A stretch of DNA of 64,000 nt, from contig CBFFRP010000209.1 of assembly GCA_965644295.1 (NCBI GenBank), forward strand, positions 1 to 64,000, in the 5' to 3' direction. This stretch comes from Paraphysomonas bandaiensis (lineage: Eukaryota; Chrysophyceae). The position numbers and the translations under genes were made by a program. Below are positions 11,380-23,158 of this stretch, piece after piece. The notes beneath the pieces were generated by a model. That model had not been told where the DNA came from and did no database searches. It saw only the letters and a program-made list of their open reading frames with translations. Each line of letters starts with the position of its first letter. The stretch's first letter is position 1.

Positions 11380-12009
11380 CAGATTGGATTCAGGGACAGC
11401 AGTGGACACAGGGACAGGAGTTCATGTATGTATGTGATGGTGACTGTTAATAGAGCTACAGACCCCCTCACATACATACCCATCCCATACCACCCTACAA
11501 GACATACATAGTACACATACATACCCCTTGATACACTGGCAGTATTAATTGCAATGCCATTAATTCGATGAATACTTCTCACCAATAAATTTGGCAAGTA
11601 ATTGATGCGCATGCCTGAGTCGCAGGCATTCCAAATTATATACTATGATGAAATTTTTAATTACTGCTGAATTATTTAGGGGTTACACCATAGAAGCTCA
11701 CCTTTCAAAGTTACACACTTACTTGTCCTACTTTTATTCACTGACTCTCCACACCTTTACACTATGCTTCGGAATAAATGCGGAAATACCAGTACGAATT
11801 TTATTTATAGAAGTAATTCATTTGACAACCGTATAAGTACAATATCAATACGCAGGATCACTACATGATTATAATACTGCTCTTAAGCTTATAATAATTA
11901 AATTATCATAACTGAACTAAATGTGCAATATCTATGCTAGTCCTTCACAAACACAAGACAATAGTTTAATGGGGAAGAGCTGAACCTTCAAAACTATATG
12001 TACATTCGA
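11380..12009. other. Intergenic, no gene seen
   Basis: AT-rich sequence downstream of transketolase (which reads leftward and ends at 12,010). Short CATA runs occur near 11,470-11,525. No exon with family similarity. Confidence 0.5.
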
Positions 12010-14717
12010 TTAGACAATGTGTACCCTATTGCAGAGTGCAGACCTGACTCGCTCAACTAATGACGGGATAACCTTGCCGTCGTAGTATTTGAGAACACGT
12101 CGTGCGCATTTTGACAAATTCTCCACTGTGAATCCAAAACGCTCATATACCTATGAATCCAGTTTTACGTCAACAATAACTCCGAACGGCTATACCTTTC
12201 CTCCTGGAGCTGACAGCCCAAAACTGTTCATTCCAAATGATGAATGCGCAAATTTCGTCCAGCCGTGATTTCCAGATGCTTCTATAGACATCACAGGAAC
12301 ACCCTCAGGAAATACCTACAAAAAATGTGCAAGTGACCACGAATGAAATATAGCATACTAATAAATTACTTGTTTTTTGTAACTCATGCTTTGTTTATCA
12401 AATAACTCCCAGCAGGGCATCGAAACAACTCTGTAGTTTATATGTAAAGTACAATGTAAAACATCTAAAAAGATACCTGATGGAAGGGCCATCGGTTTCT
12501 GACGACAATGTCTTTGCAACTCCAACGGCAAGCTGCACTTCAGTCCCAGTAGATACAATGATGAGAGAGGGAAAAGGGCAATTGCCATGAGAAGAGAGTA
12601 CATAGCCCCCAAAAGCAACCTAATAGTAGAGTAGTAGTTAAATAAGTACTGGCGATAGTCATAAAATAACACACTTTCTCAGGCATAGATCCGACTTGAG
12701 CTGGAGCCGCCTGACGACTCAACACAATCACAGAAGGCGAATGTCTGTTTTCTATGGCCGATATATAAGATCCACAGACCTGAAAAAAATCACATGTACA
12801 TCTCTTGTTTACAATCTGGTTACCTCATTCCCATCTGCAGGACGGAAGACGAGCATATTTGGCATAGCTCTTAAAGATTCCAACATCTCAATGGGCTGAT
12901 GAGTGGGCCCATCCTCACCAAGACTACACCTCGTCAGAACAGAACTCGTTCATATCTATTACTCACCCGATAGAGTCATGTGTCATGACGTAAATGACTC
13001 CAAATCTACTCAACGCAGAAAGTCTGCTGGCACCGAGAGCGTAACCCATAAAGTTGAGAAATGTGGCTCCAAACGGTCGAATACCACCGTACGCATATAA
13101 GCCATTGAGAACAGCTGCCATACCATGCTCCCGTACGCCAAATCTCAGGTAGCGTCCACATGGAGAATTCTTTTGAAAGTCACCTGAGCACTATTCACTA
13201 AGCGTCAAAGTTTGAACAATTTTATGAAGGTATGTGCACCTTAAGTGCTGTCAGATTGGAAGGAGTCAAATCAGCTGAGCCACCAATAAGTTCAGGCAAC
13301 ACAACGGCAACAGCGTTGAGAACAGCTTCAGAATGAGTACGCGTTCCAACTGCCTTTTTTTCCTTTAATGAAGCTGTAATAATACAAAGTAAGTAGCCAA
13401 CACTATATGCGTACCTCATCAACCGGAAATCTAGGTAGCCCGTCACTCCAATTGGGCGGAAGCTCTCCATTTGTACGACGAGTAAACTCCTCTGCATTCG
13501 TCGGATAAGCCAATTTATACTTTTCAAATAAAGCTTTCCATGCATCGTACTTTGCTGCACCTCCGCGACCAGAGTAGACAGCGCGTACGTCGTTCGGAAT
13601 AATAAAATACTATACAAACCTTAATCATGCTGTGGTACGTAGGATTCATAACCCACCTCTTCCGGGCTGAATCCATACTTTATTTTAAGTTGGGCTAGAT
13701 CAGAGGCTCCCAAGGGTGCTCCATGAACTTTATGAGACCCCTCCGCAATGCTACCGTGTCCGATAATAGTGCCAACCTTGATGATGGAAGGCCTTTCTGA
13801 CACCTCCTGCGCACACTGGATAGCAGTGCGAAGAGAATTAATGTCGTTCACGTCCGATACAGATTGTACATGCCACCCATAAGCACTATATCTGGCTGCA
13901 ACATCCTCAGTGAATGATAGATTGGTGCTTCCGTCAATAGTTATGTTGTTGTCATCGTAGAGCACGATCAATTTTCCTAGTCCGAGGTGCCCAGCAAGTG
14001 ACGATGCTTCAGAGGAAATGCCCTCTTGTAAGCACCCATCTCCGCAAATCACATAAGTGAAATGGTTAACAACTTCGAATCCATCCTGTAGCACAATGAA
14101 ATAAAACCGACGATGTGTTATCATACATTTCTCGAATCACCTTGTTGAAAGTGGCAGCCATATGCTTTTCGGCTATTGCAAGGCCGACAGCATTTGAAAT
14201 GCCCTATAGACAATAAGATGGTTGTAATAAATCGGTAGTTACAAACCTGTCCAAGTGGTCCAGTCGACACCTCTACGCCTGGTGTTGCAAAGTTTTCTGG
14301 ATGTCCAGGTGTGATTGAGTCCAACTGGCGAAAGCGCTTCAAGTCATCCAAAGTTATATTATATCCAGACAAATGCAGCATACTACACATCACATGTAAC
14401 ATATGAGAGATAAAATATATAACACAACACCTGTATAGCAGAGCGCATGCATGACCATTGGACAGAACGAATCTGTCCCGATTCGGCCAAGAAGGAACAT
14501 CTGAATGGAAATTCATAAACTCTCCCCATAGTAGATGAGCCATCGGAGCACAGCCCATAGGGGCACCAGGATGACCAGACTTAGCCTTCTCAACAATATC
14601 CGCAGTTAAAACACGTATTGTGTTTATACATTTTTGAGAGAGTGTATTATCAAGAGGCAAACCCTTTGATTTCTTTATAGTATTACTATGTGATGATGCA
14701 TGTCGTTTCGGCGGCAT
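12010..14717 (-). CDS. Transketolase
   Basis: Transketolase transfers two-carbon ketol units with thiamine diphosphate in the non-oxidative pentose phosphate pathway. Start ATG 14,717; exon 1 ends 14,431 and carries [20 protein letters not shown] and [12 protein letters not shown]. Following exons, joined in phase by ~45-55 bp introns, give SITPGHPE...[18 protein letters not shown], the ThDP-binding [10 protein letters not shown] with the downstream YDDNN, IGHGS, and in the middle domain [14 protein letters not shown]. The C-terminal exon reads [11 protein letters not shown] and ends at TAA 12,012-12,010. Near 13,620 the frame reaches a TAA unless the adjacent intron is removed, as in the other exons. 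The N-terminal ~20 residues are basic ([15 protein letters not shown]) and not an obvious organelle signal, so a cytosolic enzyme is likely. The exon structure between 12,150 and 13,250 was read less thoroughly. Confidence 0.93.
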
Positions 14718-15202
14718 TCTGTATTCAGAGAATCAAGAATTTCGAGCAGTATATTAAAAGAAAGTCAAAGATCAGAATATTGAAGTATGTATACTTCCAC
14801 TTCATCTAAAGTAGATGTTCTTTCAAGGACTACTTACAGTGTTGAAGAGTATCTTTGATGAGTGTATGTATGATGTATTTATGTATGTATGTACTCTGTA
14901 GGTAGGTAGGTACGAGGTCGGTAGGTAGGTACTATGTAAAGTATGTATAATGATGTACTGTATGTACTGCTGTATGCCAGTGGTATGATGTAGTACGGAG
15001 GCGTACAGTAGGGATAGTAGCTGTAGATACAGGAGGTTGAATATAACTGTCTTCACTTCACTTCTCCCAGTCTCCTTGAAGGATACTGTTCTACTGGCAT
15101 GTCTATATACTATACACACAGCCGAGGATGTAATGGCACACATACATATACACATACATATACTATCACACCTATGATGCTGTTGTAAGTGGTGGTTTAA
15201 TT
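14718..15202. other. Divergent promoter region with GTA/TATG-rich repeats
   Basis: Lies between the transketolase start and the four-helix membrane protein start, which diverge. About 14,860-15,160 is rich in decayed TATG/GTAG tandem units (for example gtaggtaggtaggt). No coding exon seen. Confidence 0.5.
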
Positions 15203-16102
15203 ATGGTGAAGTGGTTACGTGCTTCTACTCGAGCATATAAATATTTCTTTGTTAATTATTTGGTTGTTTCAGTATGCCTTGTACTCTTATGCTCCTCCAA
15301 CTGGTAAGTGTACTGTATATGTTTGATTAAGTATTAAGATTATGATTACAGGTATGTGATTTCACCAAGTTCATGCAGTTCAACATCCGTAACTCTCAAT
15401 AACGTAACTTATACTGCCCAATCTATCAATAACATATATATTAAGTTATTGGAAGGGGTATGTAAACAAGATTCCAGTGGATCTTATAAAGACTGTTTGG
15501 AGTGGGAGGCTGATAATAAATGGGAAGCGCTTGATGAGCAAAATAGATTAGTTTCTTCATTTACCACAGACTTTGCCTACGATGCGGAATTTGTTTGGCC
15601 AAAGGCTTTGGCTATCGCATCTCTTGCATTGGCGGTATCTTTACTGATGCTTATATATCTGATGTGTGCAATATACTTTGGTCGGGTGAGGTGGACTATT
15701 CAAGTTGCGTCTGCTGTTGTTCAAATTATATTAGTTATTCTTATGTGGGTACACCTTGGGTTGGGGCTGAGTACCGACACGATACTTCCAGTGTCGTGGC
15801 GAACATATTATTTAGGTTGCAATATTTACACAGGTCCTGGTGTGGGGTGGTGGGCTGGACTGATAGCAACAGTTATTTGTCTCTTTTCTTCTGTGTTAAT
15901 GTTATTTCCGTATATGATGGGGAATAGTTGGGTTAGTGGTAGATTAAAAGATGATTCAAGAATCGTTGCTACATCAGAAGATGATCGTGAAGGCAGTGGT
16001 GATGACCTTTATAATGACGTAAATCTTATACTTGGTGAAAGTGGTCAATTTAGTGATATCTCGTTAAGGAGGACCAGCAGCGGTCAAGATCGCTTATTGT
16101 AG
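15203..16102 (+). CDS. Small four-helix membrane protein, unknown
   Basis: Two exons: 15,203-15,303 and 15,352-16,102, joined in phase over a 48-bp intron, about 283 residues. The N-terminus is a signal peptide or signal anchor (basic start, then NYLVVSVCLVLLCSSNW). A Cys-containing extracellular-type segment of ~80 residues with possible N-glycosylation sites (NNVTY) follows. Three more hydrophobic helices are evident: ALAIASLALAVSLLMLIYLM, VVQIILVILMWVHLGLGLS and LIATVICLFSSVLMLFPYMM. The C-terminal ~60 residues are acidic, Ser-rich and presumably cytosolic. Topology resembles tetraspan families, but I do not recognise the family and do not assign a function. The GTG-initiated frame inside exon 2 is not the true start. 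Confidence 0.75.
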
Positions 16103-16722
16103 TACAAAATATATTTTTATGCATAGTGTTTTGTTACGCATTCTATATTTAATATTTACTATGGTGAAGTTCATATATTATTTAGTATAATAGTATTTTT
16201 ATCGACTATTATGGAAAATTAGACTGCATACTTTCCAGTCGAAAAAAGTCCTTAATATGAATTGTTGATCTATTAGTGTATTGTGTATTGTGTAGATATA
16301 GTAATTACAAGTATGATTATATACTACACAATATTTACATATTTACGGACACACATTGCTTGAGAGTAGCCAACATCACCTGCTTCCTGCTGAGAGGATT
16401 ACGATACACGATACACATAAATCATATATCATATACTCACTAACAGCACATTCCAACTGAGTTGTGTGTGTAATGACATGAAGAAATACAATTACCTGGT
16501 TGCAGCTTTTAGTTTTGCAAGAAGCATCATCACATTCCAGGATAGAATTGACATAATATATAGAATATAGATATATAGGATATAACAGATGTATAGGTGG
16601 AATCATAACAGAACTAAAGCTATTATCTACATTAATATAGACCATTATAAATAAAGTTAGGTAATCAAATTCAATTTGTTAGAAGCGTTCGTCAAGTTAA
16701 AGTATAGTGATTATTAAGCGTA
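16103..16722. other. Intergenic between convergent genes
   Basis: AT-rich, with TATATAG-type runs. A minus-strand open stretch at 16,376-16,645 has a few Cys residues but no recognisable family and no Met in a good context. I do not call it a gene. Confidence 0.4.
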
Positions 16723-17253
16723 TTACAGTTTTTTCTCAATCCATGGGATCTGAGAACCATCAGGCTGTAATCCTCGTACTAAATTGGTACGATCAGAACA
16801 TTTGCATTGTCTACATTCAAAAAGAGAATCAACATTTACTGCAGCATCAGAACCTATTTCACTTTCATTAACTACCCGAACAGGAATGCCCACAAACCCA
16901 CAATCCCAACATAAGCATGGATGACCAATGGATATCTCCGATTTACCATCTGGTCCTGCAGCTAATATATTCAATACATTCGTCAAGCAATCCACACAAC
17001 GTGAAGCAGCTTCTGGTTTACCAGTTGCATGAAATAATGCAACAGCATCAAATATACTCTTGGGCATATTGGAATCAGAGGATTCAGAAGTCTTTGGCTC
17101 TATTTTAAAGAGAGAAAAAGATGGGGGTATAGAAACTTGTTGTGACATTAGACTAGACTGGTGTGGTAAATTATACTGCTGGTTTAGTATAGATAAATCA
17201 CTGGGTGTGTTATTAAACCTGTTAAGGAGTAGACCACTCATCCCTCTCCTCAC
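16723..17253 (-). CDS. Cysteine-pair (probable zinc-binding) protein, unknown
   Basis: A single 176-codon frame with start ATG at 17,253. The N-terminal ~85 residues are Ser/Gln/Pro-rich without a fold signature. The C-terminal half holds three Cys groups: CVDC (about residue 92), CLCWDC (about 118) and CRQCKC (about 153), which could form one or two zinc ribbons. No known family recognised. It is transcribed divergently from the LRRC57-like gene, with about 330 bp between the starts. The intact frame and ordered Cys spacing favour a real gene; an upstream exon cannot be ruled out. Confidence 0.6.
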   Translation of the reverse strand: MRRGMSGLLLNRFNNTPSDLSILNQQYNLPHQSSLMSQQVSIPPSFSLFKIEPKTSESSDSNMPKSIFDAVALFHATGKPEAASRCVDCLTNVLNILAAGPDGKSEISIGHPCLCWDCGFVGIPVRVVNESEIGSDAAVNVDSLFECRQCKCSDRTNLVRGLQPDGSQIPWIEKKL

Positions 17254-17585
17254 GACATCACACTGAGCGATGTGTGGGTAGAAGCAGCAGTGTATGCTAA
17301 TAGGAAGCTTTGGATCTCCAAAACCCCGAAAAATGAGTCAAAAAAATCCTCTTTTCCAAGTAAGTTAATTGCATAGCCCTAATATACAGTAGAAATACAG
17401 TGTATATCATTAAAAAAACAGAGGTATAGACAATATTTCCGGATTTTTCAATAGATTTCTAGAGAATGAAGTCACAGTGATAATGCTATGAGAGGTCCTG
17501 TATCACAATGGCGCGCCTTAACAAGATATTCCATATATAACCCTACCAAAAGAATTATAAACCATATTACAATATAAATAATAAT
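17254..17585. other. Divergent promoter region
   Basis: Shared upstream region of the Cys-pair protein (minus) and the LRRC57-like gene (plus). It is very A/T-rich just before the plus-strand ATG. No exon seen. Confidence 0.4.
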
Positions 17586-18407
17586 ATGGGTAATCAAAAT
17601 TCAAATGGAGAACAAAAAGGAAAGAAAATTATTGAAAGTAAATTAAATGTTGCTGCGAAAACAGGAGTGCTCAATATAGCTGATCAAAGCTTACATATAA
17701 AGTCATCTGTATGGCAGAAATTAACATCATTAGAATTATGTAATAAATTAAAGAGTTTAGATATATCAAAAAATGATATCAAAAAGATACCAATTGAAAT
17801 AGTTTCATTGTGCAAACTGAAAACATTAATGATATATTCATGTAAGTTGACATCACTACCTGATCTGAGTCCACTGAATCAGTTATGTGACTTACAAGCT
17901 TCGAATAATTTACTTGAAAATGGTGGGCTTGATTTACTACCTGTATCTATCATTAAGTGTGACTTATCTCATAATCGTTTCAACACATTCCCAATTGAAC
18001 TTGTGGTCCTTTCGAACTTAAAAGAACTTAATTTGTCTCACAATAGAATTACAAGTCTTGAAGGAATCGGCCACCTTGTATCATTGACTCACCTTTATCT
18101 AGATCACAATCAGTTGCGAGAGGTTCCGGTAGAAGTTAGACACCTGAAAGTGTTGAAATTGATATCCCTGAAATATAATGTGATTGAGAAAGATGCTGTT
18201 TCCAGTGCCGGGCAAAGTATTCCGGCTGAACTATTTCTTGAAACAATTGTTGATCATATTAACTTGGAAGGAAACACCGGGCTCACGAAAGCAGACGTGC
18301 TCAAGTTCGAAGGTATAGATGCCTTTCTCGAAAGACGGCAGAAAGGAAAAGACAAGACTCTGTATGGTGGAGCACTCACTGACTTCTCTCTATTTGGAAT
18401 TGACTAA
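17586..18407 (+). CDS. Leucine-rich-repeat protein, LRRC57-like
   Basis: An intronless frame of 273 residues. It starts MGNQNSNG, a good N-myristoylation signal, followed by AAKTGVLNIADQSL, which matches the start of animal LRRC57 (MGNS...AQKTGVF). About six to eight LRRs of the LxxLxLSxNxI type follow (SLDISKNDIKKIP, KELNLSHNRIT, HLYLDHNQLREVP, LISLKYNVI). The C-terminal tail KFEGIDAFLERRQKGKDK matches the LEGYDKYMERFTATKKK-type end of LRRC57. Animal LRRC57 is ~240 residues. Probably a membrane-tethered protein-interaction scaffold; its biochemical role is unknown even in animals. Codon use is more AT-rich in the first half than in the second. Confidence 0.85.
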   Translation: MGNQNSNGEQKGKKIIESKLNVAAKTGVLNIADQSLHIKSSVWQKLTSLELCNKLKSLDISKNDIKKIPIEIVSLCKLKTLMIYSCKLTSLPDLSPLNQLCDLQASNNLLENGGLDLLPVSIIKCDLSHNRFNTFPIELVVLSNLKELNLSHNRITSLEGIGHLVSLTHLYLDHNQLREVPVEVRHLKVLKLISLKYNVIEKDAVSSAGQSIPAELFLETIVDHINLEGNTGLTKADVLKFEGIDAFLERRQKGKDKTLYGGALTDFSLFGID

Positions 18408-18960
18408 TTGTATATGGTCTATAGTATTTCAAAGATGCATTCTTGTGCGTAAATTCCAGATAACGTGTCAGTTAGATGTCGAATAATGTAATTTGAAAAT
18501 TTCTATGTGACGTATGATAGTTGTACCACTACTCTGTATATGACATTCAGCGTAAGCACATCTAACATTTGCGAAACGCCTTAAGCTACTTCTTGAAAAT
18601 CACAATGCTAAGAATACCTAATAAATTTACAGTATACACTAAAATAATAATGATACACAGCTGAATTTTATCCAATTTTGATATTGAGCATGCTGTATAC
18701 TGTATAGGTCGTCATCATCTACTATTAACCAGTCTTGCATAACAGTTAATTATTGGTTACTGCCTATTAATTGGTTTCAAAATGATAACTGCAATACAAG
18801 TAATCAACAATCGCACAGCTTAAGACAAGATCAGAAGCAATGAGATTTACTTAAAGGAGAAGTTATAACTTATTAAGATAATCGGTTTCCTCTTCTATTT
18901 CGAAAATTCATTGACTACCACTGGTCTATATGTATATTCACAACTACTCAAAATAATCAA
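18408..18960. other. Intergenic between convergent genes
   Basis: 3' flank of the LRRC57-like gene and of the aldo/keto-reductase-like gene. AT-rich, nothing recognisable. Confidence 0.4.
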
Positions 18961-19911
18961 TCATCCCTCCTCTGCTGTTTCCTCATTTGTTTCCCACGAA
19001 GTTAATTGTCCTTGTTCCATTGCATCCATTACCTCAACAATGTCTGCGGGTAACGGTTCCAATAGGAGTTCGAGTTTCGTTCCTACCGCGGCATGATCAA
19101 CCGGAAGAAGTGGGGCATATCCTTTTGTAACACACCACCGAATAAGGAGCTGAGTAAAGTGTTAATGCATATATCAACAGTATATACCATAAAACCTGTT
19201 GTGTAGTTATATCTAGGCCCCTTGCGAGCTCCACCAAAATCGGCATGTCGGAATTAATATCCTTCGCTAGGGGATTATCACATAGCACAACAATACCATT
19301 ATCATGACAAAACTCAGCTATATCTAATCGCTGATGAAATGGCGTAATCTCCATCTATACACTTCAGTCATGACAATGTCAAACAGTGTAAGTGTTATAT
19401 GTACCTCTACTACAGCTGGACACACATTGCATTTCTTCAAAATATTTGATAGCTGACCGTGCGTCATATTCGCCAACCCGATTGATCGAGTGAGACCGCT
19501 TTGTTTAAGTTCTTCCATAGCTTTATACTGATCGACTCGGTGTGATATGTCCAACGGGCCATGAATAATTAGCAAGTCGACATAATCGAGACCATAAAAA
19601 CCTAACGCTTCTTGAACTGCATCTACTATTTCTTCTTTCTTACGATTCTTTGGCCACACTTTTAATGTAAAAAAAACATCTTCACGGTTTAGTTCCGCAC
19701 CACCTTCCAAAACACAATCCGCTACAACGTGACCATTGCCAAATAATTCACTAATTTCAATATGACGAATGCCTTCATCTATCATTCTAAGTAAAAGCTC
19801 GCGAACCTTGTCTGTAGGATCACGACGAAATGACGCTATTCCAAGTTGGGGAATGTCAAAACCATCATTCATTGGGAGTATGGGAATATCAACTGTAGGT
19901 GCAATAGCCAT
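18961..19911 (-). CDS. Aldo/keto reductase-fold protein, probable pseudoenzyme
   Basis: Three exons: 19,911 leftward through PAVVE, then a short intron, MEITPFHQRLDIAEFCHDNG, a second intron near 19,150-19,190, and LLIRWCVTKGYAPLLP to a TGA at 18,963-18,961. AKR landmarks are present: IPQLGIASFR, GIRHIE, LDYVDLLIIHGP, SIGLANMT, and the VE..P step after the first intron. Of the AKR tetrad Asp-Tyr-Lys-His, Lys (TLKVWPK) and His (IIHGP) are kept, but the segment that should read HID(x4)Y reads HIEISELF, so Asp is Glu and the catalytic Tyr is Phe. The usual cofactor-loop Lys/Arg motif is also altered (GYAPLLPVDHAAVG). NAD(P)H-dependent reduction is therefore doubtful; a binding or regulatory role is possible. 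AKRs are typically ~315 residues and this is close. Confidence 0.85.
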
Positions 19912-20391
19912 TATACTAGAATATATGTTATTGAGAGAATAGTTGAACTAAAGTATGGCTGTTGCCTAATTTAAAGATATACAGTCTATAATGGCAATAT
20001 CCGTATGACAAGTGATGCAGACTAATCTACTTCCTCTTTCAATAATAATCAGAATATAATCAATGCAATATCTACCAATACTTACTGTGTTAAGTCATGT
20101 AGTATCCATTGCAACAGGCAATTACAGTCCCATATATGTACATCACCTTCATACTCTGGCAGTTATATTTTTTTTATTCCATTATTATCAAAAACTCAAA
20201 AACTGAAAAACGATTCAAGATTTCATCCAAACTAAAGGTGTGTGGAAATAGAGGAATATAATAGTGGAGTATGTATGTATATATATATATATAGCAGTGG
20301 CAAGTTAATTACTAATAGTGTCAAGGTAAGACATCATATATATAAATAAATCAATTGAATATACAATTTCATTAAAGATTTGTTATATCAG
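19912..20391. other. Divergent promoter region (AKR-like / eS19)
   Basis: No exon. It contains a short (TA)n tract near 20,278-20,293 and is otherwise AT-rich. Presumed promoter of the eS19 gene. Confidence 0.4.
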
Positions 20392-20943
20392 ATGGCTGAA
20401 ACAGTTGTTGGAACCGTCACTGTGAGAGATGTGCCTGCCGCAGCTTTTATTGCTGCATATGCGCAGGTTTTGAAGAATAACGATAAGTTTCTTGTTCCCA
20501 AGTGGGCTGATACTGTCAAGACTGGTGTTCATAAGGAACTTGCTCCATATGATCCTGACTGGTACTTTATCAGAACCGGTATGTGTATATGTATATTGTT
20601 ATATGTATGTATTGTTATATATATATGTAGCTGCTGTTGCTCGCAAGATCTACTTGAGACAGGGCACTGGTGTTGGAGCTCTTAAGAAGAGATTTGGTGG
20701 TGCTTACAGGTGTGTTGAATGGTGTATGGTTTGTGTGTATGTGGGTTTTACAAATATAACAGGAGGGGTACTCTTCCCAAGATCCACCAGGACGCTTCTG
20801 GTGCCGTTATCAGAAACGCTATTCTTATGCTCGACGAACTTAAAATCACCGAGAAATGCGGCAAGGGTGGACGTAAGATCACCTCTGTCGGCCAGAGAGC
20901 TCTTGACCAGGTCGCACGTCAGGTTGCCCTCGGAGAAGCATAA
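20392..20943 (+). CDS. RPS19: 40S ribosomal protein eS19
   Basis: Three exons: 20,392-20,578, 20,631-20,709 and 20,763-20,943, total 447 nt or 148 residues plus stop, the normal size for eS19. Conserved blocks: VTVRDVPAAAFIAAYAQVLK, DPDWYFIRTAAVARKIYLR, TGVGALKKRFGG, RRGTLPKIHQDASGAVIR and GQRALDQVARQ. The start is chosen at MAETVVGTV; an upstream in-frame start at 20,380 would only add MLYQ. Introns are 52 and 53 bp with GT-AG ends. eS19 sits in the head of the small subunit and is needed for 18S rRNA 3' maturation. Codon use is more GC-rich than in its neighbours, as expected of a highly expressed gene. Confidence 0.98.
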
Positions 20944-21338
20944 GCTTGTTTTTAGATGTGACGCTCTCCCATAATTAATTCAGCCACTGTTCCTATAAGT
21001 ATTATTGCATGCCACTCAGTCTGTTTTATTGCAAGCCACTCTTCTTGAGTTAGTACTAAAATACTATATTAAGTATACAGTATACTGTGACACTACTATG
21101 TTTGGTCAGCTTACTTCTATTTGCTATCTTCAAACATGCAGCAAGTGTTATTTCGAACTGCATTTCGAATACAGAAGTAATGCATATTCTTAGTAGTATG
21201 GAAACAGAATATTCTAGAGGGAGTAGGCAAGTCTTTATACGAAATGCAGTTACTTCAAGGCTGTATTTAGCCTTGACATTGCTTCTGCTGTAGGCTGGTG
21301 TTGGGTAACATGTCTGTAGTCTGTATAAAGTATCAACG
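20944..21338. other. Intergenic between eS19 and the MULE-like element
   Basis: AT-rich 3' flank with no recognisable gene. The 8-bp target duplication of the element (agtgatat) begins at 21,339. Confidence 0.4.
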
Positions 21339-21346
21339 AGTGATAT

Positions 21347-22692
21347 GGAAAAATTTAATTTTGGCCCTTTTTGGCCCTCGGCCCGCTAGGGCCCTCGGCC
21401 CGCATTTGGCCCTCTACTACAACTAACAATAATAACAATAATTCTTAATTAAAAACACACACAACACACACTACAACCACAAGCAACAATAACGCACAAA
21501 GCAAAGGGCAGTATTACGCACAAAGCAAAGGGTCAAATTTAGCAAGAGTTATTAATATCTTAAGCAAGAGCAACTTTATACCAAAACATTTTTCGGAGCT
21601 GGGGGCTCCCCACGCTTCGACTCTACGAGCCGGCGTCCACTGCCCCCAGGCCCCCGCCCCTAAACAACGCCGGGGCCGGCCCCACCGGCCCTATTCCGGC
21701 GTTTGGCGCCGGTCTGAGCCCTGCCGGCGGCAACACAGCATGTCTCAATCTCCTCGGTGAAAGCACAGTCTTCGGCTGTCACTGTAGACTCCTTGCCACA
21801 TCCAGTGTATTTCACTATCTCCTCAATTGAAATACAATCATCAGTGGGTACATCGACAACATATCCATTCTGCAGTCGGCACTGCTCGCGATAGCCAACG
21901 ATGGACCCCTCGTAAAATCCAACTCTCACCACCTCGTACATGCACCCATCCTCAGGATCATAGTGGCTCTTCCCAATCAAAAACTTGTATTGGTTGAGCT
22001 GCGCAAACTTAGTCCTTTGGACTGACCTGTCCATTTCAAATGCAGCGTAGTCCTCTGGCAATGTGAATTGCTGGAATGGCAGATGTTTCGGCCGGGATGC
22101 ATGACCCCTGAGAATTTTGTTTCGAAGTTCGACGTATTCTTGACTTAGCTTCCGAATAGTACTCACATATAACACCACGGAAGGATGCGCAGTGGGAAAA
22201 GCCTCGTTCAGCTTTCTGTTAAACCTTTCCAGTGGATTGTTGGTTCTATTAATCAAGCGGGATGTTGATGACTCGTCTGTTACAATGCCATGCACATTCC
22301 AATCATTAGGATCGTACGAGAGCATCCAGGTCTTCACGAAGTATTTCCAGAATATGTCAAACTTGGCTCGGTGAACACCTTCGTCAAAATGTTGGCGCAC
22401 ATATGGTATCCCTTTAGGCTCAATATCTTCAATAGGAATTGTTAATAGAATCGCCTGCTTGATGACAAAATTATTAATGAATTTGTATTAAGTTTTCAAA
22501 AAGTCGAAATTAAAAACTAATCACATTAGTTTTTTCAAAACTCGAAATCTTTAAAAGACAATAACTGAAATAATATAACAAATCAAAATCTTCAGGAGGC
22601 AAAAACTGAAAAAAATTAATTTTAGAGGGCCCGCGGGGGGCCGCGGGCCCGCGAGGGCCGAGGGCCCTGGCGGGCCGCAAAAAAACCTTATC
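21347..22692 (-). mobile_element. MULE-like DNA transposon, internally deleted, copy 1
   Basis: 1,346 bp with an 8-bp direct repeat on each side (agtgatat at 21,339-21,346 and 22,693-22,700), which fixes the ends. The ends are not simple terminal inverted repeats: one begins ggaaaaatttaattttggcc, and the other, read inward, gataaggtttttttgcggcc. Both subterminal zones are packed with GC-rich ggccctcggcccgc-type repeats in an AT-rich element. It carries only the 3' part of a transposase gene and so needs an enzyme from elsewhere. An inverted copy of identical length is at 44,574-45,919. Confidence 0.85.
21660..22487 (-). pseudogene. Transposase C-terminal fragment (MULE-type), copy 1
   Basis: Open from just after a stop at 22,488-22,490 to a stop at 21,660, 275 residues without an initiator Met in the conserved part. 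The region TNNPLERFNRKLNEAFP followed by HPSVVLYVSTIRKLSQEYVE resembles the end of the MULE transposase domain and its downstream helix; the N-terminal catalytic Asp-Asp part is absent. The last residues (NRAGGAGPGVV) come from GC-rich subterminal repeat sequence. The translation is identical to that of copy 2. A CAG at the fragment's beginning could be the splice acceptor of a last exon. Confidence 0.7.
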
Positions 22693-22700
22693 AGTGATAT

Positions 22701-23158
22701 TTCCTATACCAGCCGTTTGGTGTATATGTCTTGTTTACTTGAGCCAGGACCTTGCAAATGCCACTATAATTACCGGAAAGTGGACTACCAGCGCTTAATA
22801 TGAGCAGCAAATCAAGTTGCAACTTGATAGCTACCTCATACCTCATACAATTATTTGACTATAGAAAATCAGGATGTAAGTTGACAGTTTACATTGTAAT
22901 TCTAATAGCCTTCAATCTAAAATATCATATATATAAGTTTCTACTTTCTTATCATTTAGTGCGAATACATTGTACTACTACACATATTCGTACATTGTAT
23001 CCTATGGAAAAATTAGTAGGTATACATTACGTCAAGTATTCCAACACTGATTACGATAATACCACGATATATAGCACCAATAGCTGAATATCTATAGCCA
23101 CCATAATAGGGAAATCAATGTGTACTCCAAGTACTAATGCAAATAAACTGTAAACCGT
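22701..23158. other. Intergenic
   Basis: AT-rich 3' flank of the transporter gene; no exon recognised. A 95-codon plus-strand frame here has no coding character. Confidence 0.4.

Noticed and set aside
21347-22692. hAT family assignment because of the 8-bp target duplication
   Set aside because: The transposase fragment resembles the MULE C-terminal region rather than the hAT dimerisation domain, and the ends lack hAT-type CAGGG. MULE duplications can be 8-9 bp. Not fully settled.
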